From assembly GCA_964035545.1 (NCBI GenBank), contig OZ037765.1, positions 4,585,698-4,649,697 of the forward strand: a stretch of DNA of 64,000 nt, in the 5' to 3' direction. The position numbers were made by a program, and so were the translations under genes. Each line of letters opens with the position of its first letter. Position 1 is the stretch's first letter. Positions 26,143-39,617 of the stretch are shown one piece after another. The stretch is from Bugula neritina (taxonomy: Eukaryota; Bryozoa; Gymnolaemata; Cheilostomatida; Bugulidae). Below the pieces are notes generated by a model. The model saw only the letters and a program-made list of their open reading frames with translations. It was not told the DNA's origin and made no database searches.

Positions 26143-29100
26143 ATGACATTTGTTTCAAAAGAACAGCTGGCAATAAAAGATGCTGATGGCAACTTAGATA
26201 CAGGCTGTGGCTTTACACCAGCCTGTCAACCCAAGTGGTTGCAGAAATGTGCCAACGTCAAAGTATTTCTTTTTGTTTTGACAATGTTTGGAATTGTTCA
26301 AGGTAAAGAATATTATAATTTTTGCTTTCGTTTGATCTTTTATGCTGTATGCAAAGAAGCGCCCATGTCTAGGCTTAATTTTCGCTGCTGATTTTAATAT
26401 AACCATTAACCAAATAGTTCTGTGTGGTTCAAGCATAGCATATTTTTACCTAACACTACAATTTTTTGCAATGTTTTTCAATAGAATTTGCTAAGTTCTA
26501 CCAAGTGTGTTTGTATCTTCACAGTTGATTAACCATAATTCATATTAAAATAAGTAACTCGAAGTTGTTTGCCCTTCATGTTTTATATTAGAACTGGAAC
26601 TAATTTATGTGATATGGTTCTAGTTAATAACTTAGTTTAATTTTTTCAATAGGATTTGCTATCAACGGAGTAAACAATGTAAACACACCAGTCTATGAGA
26701 GAAGGTATCTGCTCAGCAGCCAGAGTTCTAGTTTAGTAGCTGTTTTCTATGACATCGCTGCCGGGGTTGTAGTGAGTTGTATAAGCTATTCTATATATGA
26801 GCACATGCACGCATATGAGTTTTCTATCAATTGCCTATATTTAAATTCAGCATCAACTCATATTTCTATGTTTTCTCCAAGTGGTTTTTGTTGGATATTT
26901 TGGAGCCACAACACATCAACCTAGACTTCTTGCTGTTGCTTTTTTATCCATGGGATTTGGTACTTTGATAATGGCAGCAGCTCATTTCACCTCTCCACCT
27001 TATAATCCTGGCAGCAGCAGTGAATCTACTCTGTGTGACTTCAACAGTATGTTTCTATATCTATTGTAGATTTCACAGTATTAGCAGAGTATAGTTAAAA
27101 ATACGAAATTTCATATTTTGAAGCTTTCAGTTTTAGTTCAATGTATGTTACAGCTATATGTGTTAAAACCTTGACTTCAGCAAAGCAAATGTATTTTAAT
27201 TGTGTTGGAATAAAAAAATCTAAATACATTTTGTATGAAAGAGAATAGCATAAAGACTTTTTTCTCATATGTTGCAAAACTTTTACTTTGCCAAAAAGCA
27301 GCACCATGGCAAAGTAAATAATAAGCTTGTTCAAAATATGTTGATATGTGTTTATGTAGACAATACTATACCTGATGAAGGTCAGGCATACCTAAAGAAT
27401 TACATCTACTTTCTAATATTTGGACAAATTCTGAATGGTTTTTCTGGAGCCTGTATATTTTCCATTGGAGTCACGTTCATGGATTTTAATAGCTCTGCGA
27501 AGAACTCTGCTTTGTATATCGGTAAGATTTGCTACATGTATACACATTCAGAGCGTTTTGGATTCCTTATTCGTGTGGGTAACTGCAGGACTCATACAGC
27601 TACCTATACTGCTTTTAAACTACATTAGTGAAACTATCTATGGACAAATGTTTACACCTTTTACTGTGCATATAGTTACCATCCAACTGTTGTTTTCTCA
27701 CATGCAGCATAACTTGCATGCACTTCTCTATAGTTATAATAACATGAATGGCTACTTGAAGTTACTGCTCAGTTTTTAGCACATTCGCAGAACGAAATAT
27801 TTTTAATCAATCATTCAATTCCCCAAATATATTTTCTGAGGTATAATTATTATATATTTTATGTTATTTTGGTTTGGTTAGTTTAAAGCTGTATGTTTTG
27901 TAATACTTAAATGCTGCTGCCATGCGCATATTCGAATATAAAGAGAAGACATTTATTTTAAATAAGTGCAGTGGTTGGCGGGGGGGGGGGAGGAAGGGGC
28001 TTTTTGGTTTGATGGAATTGGGGTTTGAATCTCTAAAAATAATGTCTATTTTGCAGACAACTCATACATTTTAAAAATGAAGCTCATCAAAAGCTACTTG
28101 ATGGGGAGGAAAACTGGGCCAGCGCTTTAACCACCAGCAGACTACAAAACGTCAAAAGAACTGTAGTAAATGTACATAAATGACATAATGCTGTACATAA
28201 ATTGCTGTTAAGGATTGCGATGTATTGTAGGCATCTACATGGGAGGTAATTACTTTGGACCAGCTATTGGATACCTAGCAGGTGGAAGTTTCTTAGATTT
28301 GTACGTAGATTTCCCTGGCAGCCCTCCAAGGTAAGAGCATTTAGTGGTAAAATACATTAACATCAATTTAATACATTAAGTAATTATACATTTAATAGCC
28401 AAAAGCACGTTAATTAGTTTCACCCTGTAGCCTATAACAACCATAATGAGAATAATATAACAATGATAATGTACATAATATAACAAAATGTAACATATTA
28501 TATTATTCTTTACATAGAGGTTGTCATTACTCTCACATATTCTATGTTATACCATTTTATCTACAAAATATCTACTCTCACAATATAAATTTTATATATG
28601 CTATGCATTAAATTCATTATACTGCATCGCTATTGTAATTGCATACCATACTGTAACTTTGAAATACTTTTTAATATACATGTAGTATATTAAATAACTG
28701 TCTAATTTGCTTTATATTCAATAATTGTGTAATGTTTAATATTAGTGGACTAACAAGAGATGACCCAGCCTGGGTTGGTGCCTGGTGGATCCCTTCTATA
28801 CTCAGTTCTGTTCTCAGCTTTATACTGGCTTTCTTCATGTTCCTTTTCCCCAGAGAACTGCCTGGTTAGTCTTCTAAACTGTTTCCGTAGCTTGTTTTCA
28901 CTGCAGATCCAGCCTTATGTACAGTTGATTGCGACTGTTATACACAGTTTTTTCATTGTTATTATGTGTTTCTACAGGAACACAGGCTCTTCAAGCAGCT
29001 AGAGTATCTCAGGCACATGATAATGGAACAGAAGTAAAAATAAACGCACTGCCAGGTTTTGGGATAGGGTGGAAAGACATTCCACAAGCCACACTGCATC

Positions 29101-31748
29101 TGCTTAAGAACCCATGCTACATGTGTATCACCATGGACAATGCAATGAATTTCTTTTTTATTATGGGTATTTCCACTTTTGCACCCAAACTCATTGCCAA
29201 TCAGTTTTCTTTGTCTCTCAGCTGGTCTTCCATGTTAACAGGTAAGTTCGATTTGTTTTACTCAATAAAGCCATATAATATTAATAACAGCTTTACTTTT
29301 AACTTCTCTAATAGCATAATGATTATTTATTTTTTATATTTCCTTGAACATCCAGTATATAAGATGGAAGGTTTTCGCTCATTTCCATTTTACTCCTTTT
29401 TATATCATCACCAACTCTAAAGTATACGTTGTATTTTCATGTCATTAAAGTACCTCTTGTAAGGAAGAAAGACAGTAATATGGTGTGTGTGTTTATTTTT
29501 AAGGCTGCGATAAAGATTTACAAATTCCTACAAAATAATACTAAATAAAATATTAGTTTTGAAGTGCTCTCTGGTGTAGACTAATGTCTATTGTTTCAGG
29601 TTTCATAGCTGTGCCCTCTTCTGCAGTGGCCCAGATTTTAGGTGGGGTATTAATCAAGCGCTACAACCTCAAACTCAAAGGGATTCTAAGGCTTGCTCTC
29701 GTATCCACTATACTATCTCTAGTGCTGGTTCCAGTCTATTTAGCTCGGTGTTCTAATTTACAGATAGCTGGTGTCTTGAACTCTTACCCTGGGTAGCGTT
29801 TATGAGTTTCCTTTTCTTCATTCACATGTTGTATCAAACCATATTGCATGGCTTTTAACACATTCAATGCAATTTGTATTTGGACATTTATAAATATTAT
29901 TATATTTATATAAACAGAATATCTACATTAGTCATTGTAATAAGTATTTTTATTGTTTGTTTACAGTTCTAACACAGACACTCAGCCAACACTCCACTCA
30001 ACATGCAACTCAGAGTGTGGATGTAGTACAAGTGTTTATGATCCTGTGTGTGCAGACGGTATTCAGTATTTCTCTCCTTGCCATGCCGGTTGTCCTCTGC
30101 AACCTGTTGGAAATGGTGAAGGTATCAAAGTATGTGTCATTTATTTCTACTTTTTTGCAGATTCTTCCTATTTGAAATTGACTCACACTACCACTTTGGT
30201 TAATATTTTCATCCTTATTGTACTGAAATATTTAATAGATTGTAAGCTGCAATTCAGACCTTTTAATAGACCCTTTTCAGAGGTCTCCAACACCTCCCTT
30301 ACAATTAAGAGTTGTGTCCTTTCAAAATGAAATTTGTTGAACAAAATAAATTTGAACGCATCTTCTAAAAAAAGACAATTCCATAGCATAATTAGAATTT
30401 TAAGCAGCAGCCAAACTTTAAATTTTTAATGAGTTTGCTTTTTATACAAAAGTTCAACCTATTCACTTTGGGAGGAGGTAACTCTTAATTGTAAAGGAAT
30501 TTTTCGGGGACCTCTAGAAAGGGTCGATTATTTTGTATTGTTTTCAAATCAATAGATAATAGATAAAGGAAATTATTTCTATTTTATTACAGCTTTTGGT
30601 GTAAGATTTTTAAATTAAATTTTAATACTGCTTTAAAGTGCAAAATCAGTTTTCAAATCTTTTTTTAGATTTACCACAACTGCAGCTGCACAACTGGTCA
30701 ACTACCGCCTAGCTTTACTTTCCCAAACAACACCAACAGTGAACCTGCAACTGAGGGCAAGTGTAAACAGAAGTGTACTCTACTGTATACCGTGCTGGTC
30801 CCTTTTCTCTTTCTTCAGATATTCTTCACAATTTTTTCTGGCGCTCCTCTCTATTTTGCCACTCTCAGGTAAGTCACTGCGTAACCACATGTGGTTCCAG
30901 CAGTTACAGTGGTTACAATTGCTACATTTTTTTTAAAATGTTGGTTGTATGTTAATTTATTTAGATGTTTTTGAAATAATACAAAAAACAAACATTCAAG
31001 CAAATAACAATGATAATTTTATTTGATTCTGTCAACTTTTTCAAGTTGTTATAATAGAAACACACAATATAATTATTATACAGGTCTGTCCCTGACAAAC
31101 TGGGTACATATGGTGTAGCTTTAAGTTGGGTCTTCATCAGGTTTCTAGGTGAGTTGATAGTCAAACAGTTTTTTAAACTAAAACTCATAGAAAATACTAT
31201 TTAATGTAGCCAAGAGACAAAATTGATTAAATGAACTTTAAAGAGCTTTATTTTTATTTCTTCACGAATTGCCAACAATTCTGCTTATTCATCATATTAC
31301 TTTATTTAGAAATATAGTCCTCTCATTGGTTAAATATTTTAATAGCCACAAGAGCATCAGTTATTTGAATTTGGTTATAAAGTTTGACTTGCTTTTATTT
31401 TTTTAAAGCGCTAAAACAAATCTTTTTCAACTGACTTTAGGAAGTATTCCTGGACCAATCATATTCGGCGCAATATTAGATGCGAGCTGTAAGGTCTGGC
31501 AGAAAGATCTTGATAGAGAGACGAGGGGATCCTGTTGGATATATGATAACGATGGAATGGCTGTTAGAGTGGTTGTACTATTGGCTATTGTGAGGGCATT
31601 GGCACTGCTGTTCAACTTTCTAGCTTTAGTATTATACAAAGCTCCAGCAACATCTTCTAAATCTGCGGAAGCGAGTCTCGATATAAAAGAAAGTAGTGAA
31701 GTGACAGAGCCTAAAAAGTTTCAAAACAAATATAAGGTTGCGTCATAA
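26143..31748 (+). CDS. OATP/SLCO transporter gene 3 (subfamily B, exon-3 acceptor altered)
   Basis: Predicted organic anion carrier of 672 aa by homology (682 with an upstream acceptor). Exons: 26143-26302, 26653-26771, 26881-27046 (or 26851-27046), 27360-27521, 28231-28330, 28746-28864, 28978-29241, 29600-29792, 29967-30129, 30669-30868, 31084-31148, 31441-31748. The acceptor before VVFVGYFG reads CCAAG where genes 4 and 5 read TTCAGG, so AG has moved one base into the exon and would frameshift it. An AG at 26849-26850 would instead add exactly ten in-frame codons. Otherwise intact: [29 protein letters not shown], variant signature [11 protein letters not shown] (about residue 243), fused exon LLKNPCYMCI, Kazal-like loop TSVYDPVCADG, C-terminal KYKVAS. 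An acceptor at 26116 points to a 5' UTR exon upstream. AATAAA at about 31820. Confidence 0.88.
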
Positions 31749-32570
31749 ATTTGAATAACCAATCAGCTATAGTATATTTTTTACATTCAATCAATGTTTT
31801 ATATTGCTCCTGTCTTTTTAATAAACATTTTAAAGTAGCTAGCTTTTTGAAAAATAAAAATTGAAATTTTTTGTCGCGTTTGGTTTTAATTTTAACTGCC
31901 GATTTAATTTTTACAATATACTATTACATGTTTTTCATAAACTTTCATTACCACTTTTTTAATAAATTTATAATGCTATAAAAATAAAGAAGACGAGTGA
32001 ATACAGTTTAGCCCATAATAGAAAATGAATATATTTTTCGAATTGTTATCAAAAAATTTATCCTAGTAAGTGTTGAAGTTGTGTTGAAGTCTTTACTTCA
32101 CTCGACATTCTTAATTTTTTTTGTCTCAAAGCTAGGAAAAGCTTGCAATTATCTATATAAATTTTAATCCCAAATTTAACCTAGTTTATAGTTATATATA
32201 ATGGTTACTGTTGGGACTTTACATAGGTAAGCTGGGAAAGCTTTTTCCTAATACATGATAGCTTTTCACATATCACCTCAGCTATATTATGCTTTTCCAC
32301 TCTCATTATAGCTCATACACAAAAGCTAATTTTTTTACTACTGTAAAAACGCAGCAGTTTTTCACTTATCCAGACTTGCATCTCACACTTGTACTTGCAA
32401 CTTATAACTCATGAGATAACCTTTTTTTACACATTGTTTTTTTTTCAGTCTGCTATAATAAATATTTATTTCTCTAACCTAAAACACAACAGTTACTAGA
32501 AGTAAATAAATTTATGTTGGCTACAAAGCCCACTAATAACTGTTGAGATTTGAAATGGGAAACAGCTATA
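31749..32570. other. 3' flank of gene 3
   Basis: AT-rich, includes a likely polyadenylation signal AATAAA at about 31820. I see no further gene up to the relic exon segment. Confidence 0.5.
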
Positions 32571-32572
32571 TG

Positions 32573-32940
32573 CCCAGACTCGTAGCTCTTGAAAATAAGT
32601 TTATTATTTGGAGTTGTTTCCTCACAACTGAGATTGATAGACTGAAGTACGTAGCACTATTCTGTGTTTATTAAATCAGCCCTCTAACCACTAGTCTACC
32701 GCTGCTTCTGCTATTATATTATATAATTGTAAACTTTTAAATAAATTCTCTCATTGCAAGTTATAATTACAATAATAATATAATAATGTGTTTCAGTGCA
32801 GAATTAATTTTGGTCATTTGTTTGTGTAGAGACACTCTTGGAGATGAAACTAATCTAGACTCAACGTGCAACTCAGAGTGTGGATGTAGTACCAGTGTTT
32901 ATGATCCCGTGTGTGCAGACGGTATTCAGCATTTTACAAC
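32573..32940 (+). pseudogene. Relic Kazal exon of a gene 2-like OATP
   Basis: An exon fragment from 32830 keeps the acceptor GTGTAG and reads [20 protein letters not shown], then [15 protein letters not shown], before homology stops abruptly near 32940 in mid-domain. Upstream, intron sequence matches intron 9 of gene 2 (words CTCTCATTGCAAG, TTTGGAGTTGTTTCCTCA). The last Cys residues, the downstream exons and any partner exons are missing. This is the breakpoint of a duplication, or the remains of a lost subfamily A copy, standing between two subfamily B genes. Confidence 0.8.
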
Positions 32941-35900
32941 TAAACCGCATTTTTATTATTATACTTTTTTCTACTAATAAAGTTAAATGATATATTTTAG
33001 CTAAGCAGCGCATTTTGGTACAATTTATTTCTTTAAATTTAGATGAGATCTACATAAAACTTTTTGGAAGCAAAAGTAAAATTTTTAAATTAATGGAACT
33101 TAAACAAAGAGCTGTATCCGGCAAGCATTTTCTGTGTATGAGAAATATCAATCAAGGCAGCTACAAAATGCATATCAACATATCATAGTCAATAAATTTC
33201 CTATTTGTCTGCTTTATTTTCCTTTTCCAATAAGTTTACTCTTGAATAAAAATTGAACCAACAGGAGAAAAAAGCTTAACAAATAATACCAGTTACTAAC
33301 CCTATATATCAACAGCATCACCTGTTTACACATGTGTATATGAAAACAGTCAACACAATAGTAGCCTTTATACGTAGTTTGAAAGTGAGTTCTATAAAGC
33401 CTGAATAAATACAAAACAATTAGTCTTTTATTATGTAATAAAAGTCAATATATTTTAACTCTTAAATGCGCAACCTATTATTGATTAGATAGTATTTTAT
33501 GTATGTGCTCCCTTTGAGAAGTTTCCTCCAGGCGATTAAGTACTCTCATTGGTCCAAGGTGAACGAACTTCAACATCAATACTACAAAAACATAAACTTG
33601 ACATTGTAGCTTAGTTACATGTATTGTACATAAAGGCAAGAGACCCCAAGGTGGCATGTGTTAGCTATTATATATGTATATATAAATGTGAGAGACCACG
33701 GGTGGCATGTGTAAGCTATTGGGTTACAAAATTACTAGTTCATAAATAGCTTATATTAGCCATTTTGCTAGTTGATACACAAAAATATTTGTGGCCAAAA
33801 GATAAGAATGTTTTGAAGCTGTATAAAAACTTGGCTTCGGCATAATTCAGCCATACGGATTCAAAAAGCATCTTAGAAACTTTAAGAGATGTCTTGTTAT
33901 CCTGAAATTTAGTAGCATGTATTGCTATAATTATGCAAAATCTAAACATCAGACATTAAGTTAGAAGATTAATTCTAGCACATATTATATGCTACTATTT
34001 TTATAAATAATATTTAACTATGAAAAGTTTCTGATCATTATAGTTATAAGTAGGAAGAAATGAAGTTGAGACTGTCACATCTTTTATTAAAAATGATATT
34101 CTGTATAAGGAAAATATCAAGTTTAAAATAATAGTTTACTAACATTTATCAATTTTATTGCAATATGTTATTATAATAGATACAACTAGCATAATACAAG
34201 TATATACAAGTATAATATTAACAGTATTATCTTGGATACGGAAAAAACTTTATCTCATATTGCATGTACACAGTATATAATAGAATACTAGTCAGTATAG
34301 CCATGCATAAGCAAGGTTGGCTTACATCTAATATTTATATAAAGGTCGCAGAATCCCTATTTTTGAACTTCCTTCTTAGGATATTACACTATGCGTTCTT
34401 TACTACAACTTAGTAAGAGTTAATACTACTCAGGGGTTGTGTTCACTTGTATAATGTGTTGCATTAGTGATATGATGTAGGTGCTTTTGGTTCAGTTATC
34501 AAAGAGCCTGTAAGATTCTCTAGTAAGAAAGTACAGTAAAAGTATAAAGTAATTAATAATTATGATGTCATAATTGGCAAAGTCAAAAATATTCAATACA
34601 TGGATGCCAAAAACACCTTATTTGATTTGATCCTATAACAATGCGTTTATATGTAACAATAAATTTATAGTCTTGGTGACTTGATGACGTAATGTGGCTG
34701 ATTTAAAATTTAAAATTTTATCTGTAATTATTGAAGCGTTTGAAATACATTCGACTCAAAATGACTGGTTGAAATGAATGACTAATAGAGATGACCTTGA
34801 GTGTGCTGAGGTCATTTGGATCGACCTCAGCTATTCGCCAAACAAGTTGCTAAACTATTGGAGCTAGCATTTTAAACTGTGAAATTAAAGTGAGAGAAGC
34901 CATAGTTAAATAACTATCTGTGAATTTGTCATATATTTGAAAACATTACAGAATTTCAGCAGTAGCACATATTTAATTAAATAATAAAAACTTTCATTTA
35001 AGAAAATACCAAAACAAATTCAAAAACAGCATAACTGATTTATTTTGAAATTAGTTTTAGATAATTTCATACTTTTTCCTACACATATCACCCTCTCCTG
35101 GCTTGCATGGCATTTGCGTAACCAGATAGTCTAGAAAGCTACCCCCAGGCTGTTTGCAACTATAAATAAATATATTGCAGAGCAACCAGGTTGCATTCTT
35201 AGCTTTATATTTTTGTAGCATTGATATTGCAGGTCGTTCACCCAATTGAAATATTTAGGATACCTATTTATCTAGGAAAACCTTTTTACAGAGAGTACAT
35301 ATAAAAACAATCGGCACAATAGTATGTTTCCACTTGAAAGTTAAAATATATTAGCTTTTATTCAATATAATAAACAATTGAATGCTTATAGTATTCATTC
35401 ATCCTCAATAGAGCTGATGTTCATGTATTTTACTTTTCAAGCTATTATTGTGCTGACTGTTTTTACATTATGAATAGCTCGGCTAAAAACTATGAATTTT
35501 GACGTAAAAGGTGAACGACCTATTTCCAAAAAGACTATTTAATAAAAATGACTATCATTACAAAGTCAGTTGAACGAAAAGTTTTACAGGAGATTTTAGC
35601 TTGGTTTAAGATTTACCATAACTTTTTAGCTGTTGATTATAGGTTAGTACATGGTATTATTTGTCACACCTTCTTCAGCTTATGTTGTTGTTTTATTTAT
35701 TATTAAATAGTGCATTTATTTCAGACAAGTTTAGAAATAATATTGACTATATTATGTTAATATACTTTTTATAGGTGAGTTAATGGATACTTTCCATACA
35801 CTTTCATAGCTTGCAGAGAAAAAGTGGGTTTTTATTGCAGCATTTTATTAGGTTATAACAATTTTTTGGGCCAATGTTTAAATCTTATTTATATATATGG

Positions 35901-36469
35901 GAAAAATGTTAGCACACTTTTTATTTGACACGTAATGCTTAATTAATGTATATTATTTAATCTTATCATCACTAGTTTCCATTATGCATTCTGCTATAAT
36001 GGATATAGTAACATCGAATGAAACAGCAACTAAAGTTAATGCAAACCACAAACCACAATTAATCTGTACAGGCATTCATTTGCGAAGTCATGGAAACGCA
36101 GTGAATAACAAAATGTAGTTACTAGCCCAAAAAACTACGATAAAATCAAATAATAGGAAATAAATTTTACTTAAATGACTACTCAAACACTTGCATTGTG
36201 GAAAATGGACTTTTTCAAACAGTTGATTTTAATTTCTTGCTTGTGATTTTATTAAACATTAAAAATGTTTTTGCATTCAAATTTCAAAATAAATTATACC
36301 AAAAACTGCTTTATAACTATATTTATCAACTTTTAATACTCTGCTTGCAAGGACAAAAACCATACAACGTTTTATAAATAAATTTGATTTATCTAGCTTT
36401 GTTTGTATTAATTTAGTATTTCTATTAATGAGTTCATAAGTTCCATTTCCTTCATTAACATAATTACAG
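32941..36469. other. Intergenic spacer upstream of gene 4
   Basis: No exon recognised. About 33115-36469 is paralogous to 23140-26116 upstream of gene 3, so gene 4 was copied together with about 3 kb of 5' flank. Candidate shared regulatory sequence would lie here, but I cannot name a site. Confidence 0.6.
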
Positions 36470-36495
36470 GGCTTTCTCTGAACCACCCACTCGGT

Positions 36496-39400
36496 ATGAC
36501 ATCTGTTTCAAAAGAACAGCTGGCAATAAAAGATGCTGATGGCAACTTAGATACAGGCTGTGGCTTTACACCAGCCTGTCAGCCCAAGTGGTTGCAGAAC
36601 TGTGCCAACGTCAAAGTATTTCTTTTTGTTTTGACAGCATTTGGAATTGTTCAAGGTAAAGAATATAATTTGCTTTTACCCAGTTAGTTTTTATAGCGCA
36701 TGCAAAGAAGGCCCAACGTTTAGGTTTAATTGACTTGCTAGATTTCATTTTATTTGGTTTAAATTTGGTGAATTGTAACAAAATAAAAACTTGAAGATTT
36801 GTGATTAAGATTTTAAAATTAATGTAGTTTATTCATTAGATTTAACAAGCTCAAACTAGTCATAGTACTATAGTATATTTCATAAGTGACAGTACATTAT
36901 ACCTGGTAGAATGATATTTCAATCGTCATATCCTCATACCATCATATTGCCATATCGTCGTATTTTATATCATAGTAATAAACACAATTGAAATTAACAT
37001 CCATGAGATAAGAATCTATTTATTATATTATTTTCCAATAGGATTTGCTATTAATGGAGTAAACAATGTAAACACACCAGTCTATGAGAGAAGGTACCTG
37101 CTCAGCAGCCAGAGTTCAAGTTTAGTAGCTGTTTTCTATGACATCGCTGCCGGGGTTGTAGTGAGTTGTATAAACTACTCTATATATGTGTAAGCACAAA
37201 CACATGCATATGTTTGATAAAAGTACTGCACTTCACGTACGTGTGTGTATGTGTATTGGGCATGCATATGAACATATAGACATATTATGAATGGAAATAT
37301 ATTTTTAAGCTTTAATTAATTATTGAAATTCAGCTTTATATTTCCAATTGCTAAGATTCCATCAACTCATATTTCTACATATTATTCAGGTGGTTTTTGT
37401 TGGATATTTTGGAGCCACAACACATCAACCTAGACTTCTTGCTGTTGCTTTTTTATCCATGGGATTTGGTACTTTGACAATGGCAGCAGCTCATTTCACC
37501 TCCCCACCTTATAATCCTGGCAGCAGCAGTGAATTTACTTTGTGTGACTTCAACAGTATGTTTCTACATCTATTATAAATATGACGATATTAGTTTAGTT
37601 GGAAATAAGGAGTTTTAGCACTAAATATGACTAACTAAATCTTCCTGTTTAACTTCAACATATGTAACTCTCAAATACATAAGTTAAGTAACAAATTGCA
37701 TTTGTGGATCAATTAGAATAATGACGTTAAACATATCATAAAACTAGACTGTAGTTTATAATATTATGATGAATAAATGGGTAAAATCATGCAAATAATA
37801 AACGTTCAACTACTAATTCAAAGTATGTTGATATATGTTTATGTAGACAACACTATACCTGATGAAGGTCAGGCATACCTAAAGAATTACATCTACTTTC
37901 TGATATTTGGACAAATTCTGAATGGTTTTTCTGGAGCTTGTATATTTTCTATCGGAATCACATTTTTGGACTACAACAGCTCTGCAAAGAATTCTGCTTT
38001 GTATCTTGGTAAGATTTACTACCTGCAATTAGCACATTTTATTTTACTAGTAAGCTACTTTGTTTTAATTTCTTATAGCTTGGAATCTACTTTTTGAGAA
38101 AAGTAAATATGTAGTTTGAATTTACTTCCTTTAACAATAAATTTTTTTTAGGAATTTTGTGGTTAGACTCATTTCACTTCATATTTTAATTCAAACAGAG
38201 AGATTATTAAAAGCTAAAATTTCATTTCCAACTTTCCTTTTCTAAAGATTCCCTTTTAGGTTTGCCATTTTCATAAAGATGAGTGTAGAGATTTCCAGGC
38301 ATTACCCAAACACTCACCAAACACAGCCTCATTGTAATTTTATTGTAATAGTCATTATGATTGATTAGCTTCATTGTAATGTTATTGTAATAGCCACCAT
38401 AATTGGTTAGCCTCATTGTAACTTTATTGTAATAGTCATTACGATTGGTTGAACGTTGCTAAAAAACAAAGATATTTATAGTTTTCTATAACAAATTCCT
38501 TTTTTTAAAAATAACTTCAAAATACAAGCTTTATGCTCAAATAGAGTATTATAGGACTCTTTTTTTTTTATAAAAAGTTGTCATTTCTCAGTGTTTTGTG
38601 GTAGTTAAACCTTCTGATAGAGCAAAAAACTTTATTTATTTAACCATATCATGTCAATATTAATCTTTAAAATTCTACAGCTCTAGGTGAAATCAATATC
38701 GTACATCTGTGATTTAGGTGGAGCATTTGTATGTGTTGTAGGTATCTATATGACAGGTAATTTTTTTGGGCCAGCTATTGGATACCTGGCAGGTGGAAGT
38801 TTTTTAGACATATACGTAGATTTCCCTGCCAGCCCTCCTAGGTAAGAGCATTTAGTGGTCATTTATATAAAGTAAAACTTAGTGACTAGTTTGTATATAT
38901 TGTGATAAACTTAACATTATTAAAAGTCCTTAATACATTTTACCCTGTAGATCACAACAACCATACCATGTTATAATGGTAATAATAATGTACATAGTAA
39001 CAATAATGTACATTATAACAACTGTAACCTACAATGAATGCTAAACATATTTATGTCACCATTACCTTTGTACACTATACTGCGCTATTCAATACCTTCT
39101 TAATATATAATAAATAGCTGTGTAATTTTTTTATATTAGTGGACTAACAAGAGATGATCCAGCCTGAGTGGGTGCCTGGTGGATCCCTTTTGTACTCAGT
39201 TCTGTTCTTAGCTTTATACTGGCTTTCTTCATGTTCCTTTTCCCCAGAGAACTGCCTGGTTAGTTTTATTAAACTGTTTTCATATAGCTTGTTTTTTTGG
39301 ACAGAATGTTATACAAAGGAAAACTCCCTAAATCCCATTTACAACATTTGCTTCTTTCAACAGTATTATATTATTTTTAACCTTTTAATAATCTAAATTA

Positions 39401-39569
39401 AAAAAAAGATCTCATTATATTGTGTAGTGAAAACAGTGAGAAAAGCATCAGATATTTGTTCAACTCATTGGGCCAGATTAGTATTTGTATTAAAAGATGC
39501 TACACGCTGTAGCAAGTGGTTGTTTGAAGAGATTGGGAGACTAAAGTTACTAAGTCATGGCTTGAGATG

Positions 39570-39617
<48 letters not shown>

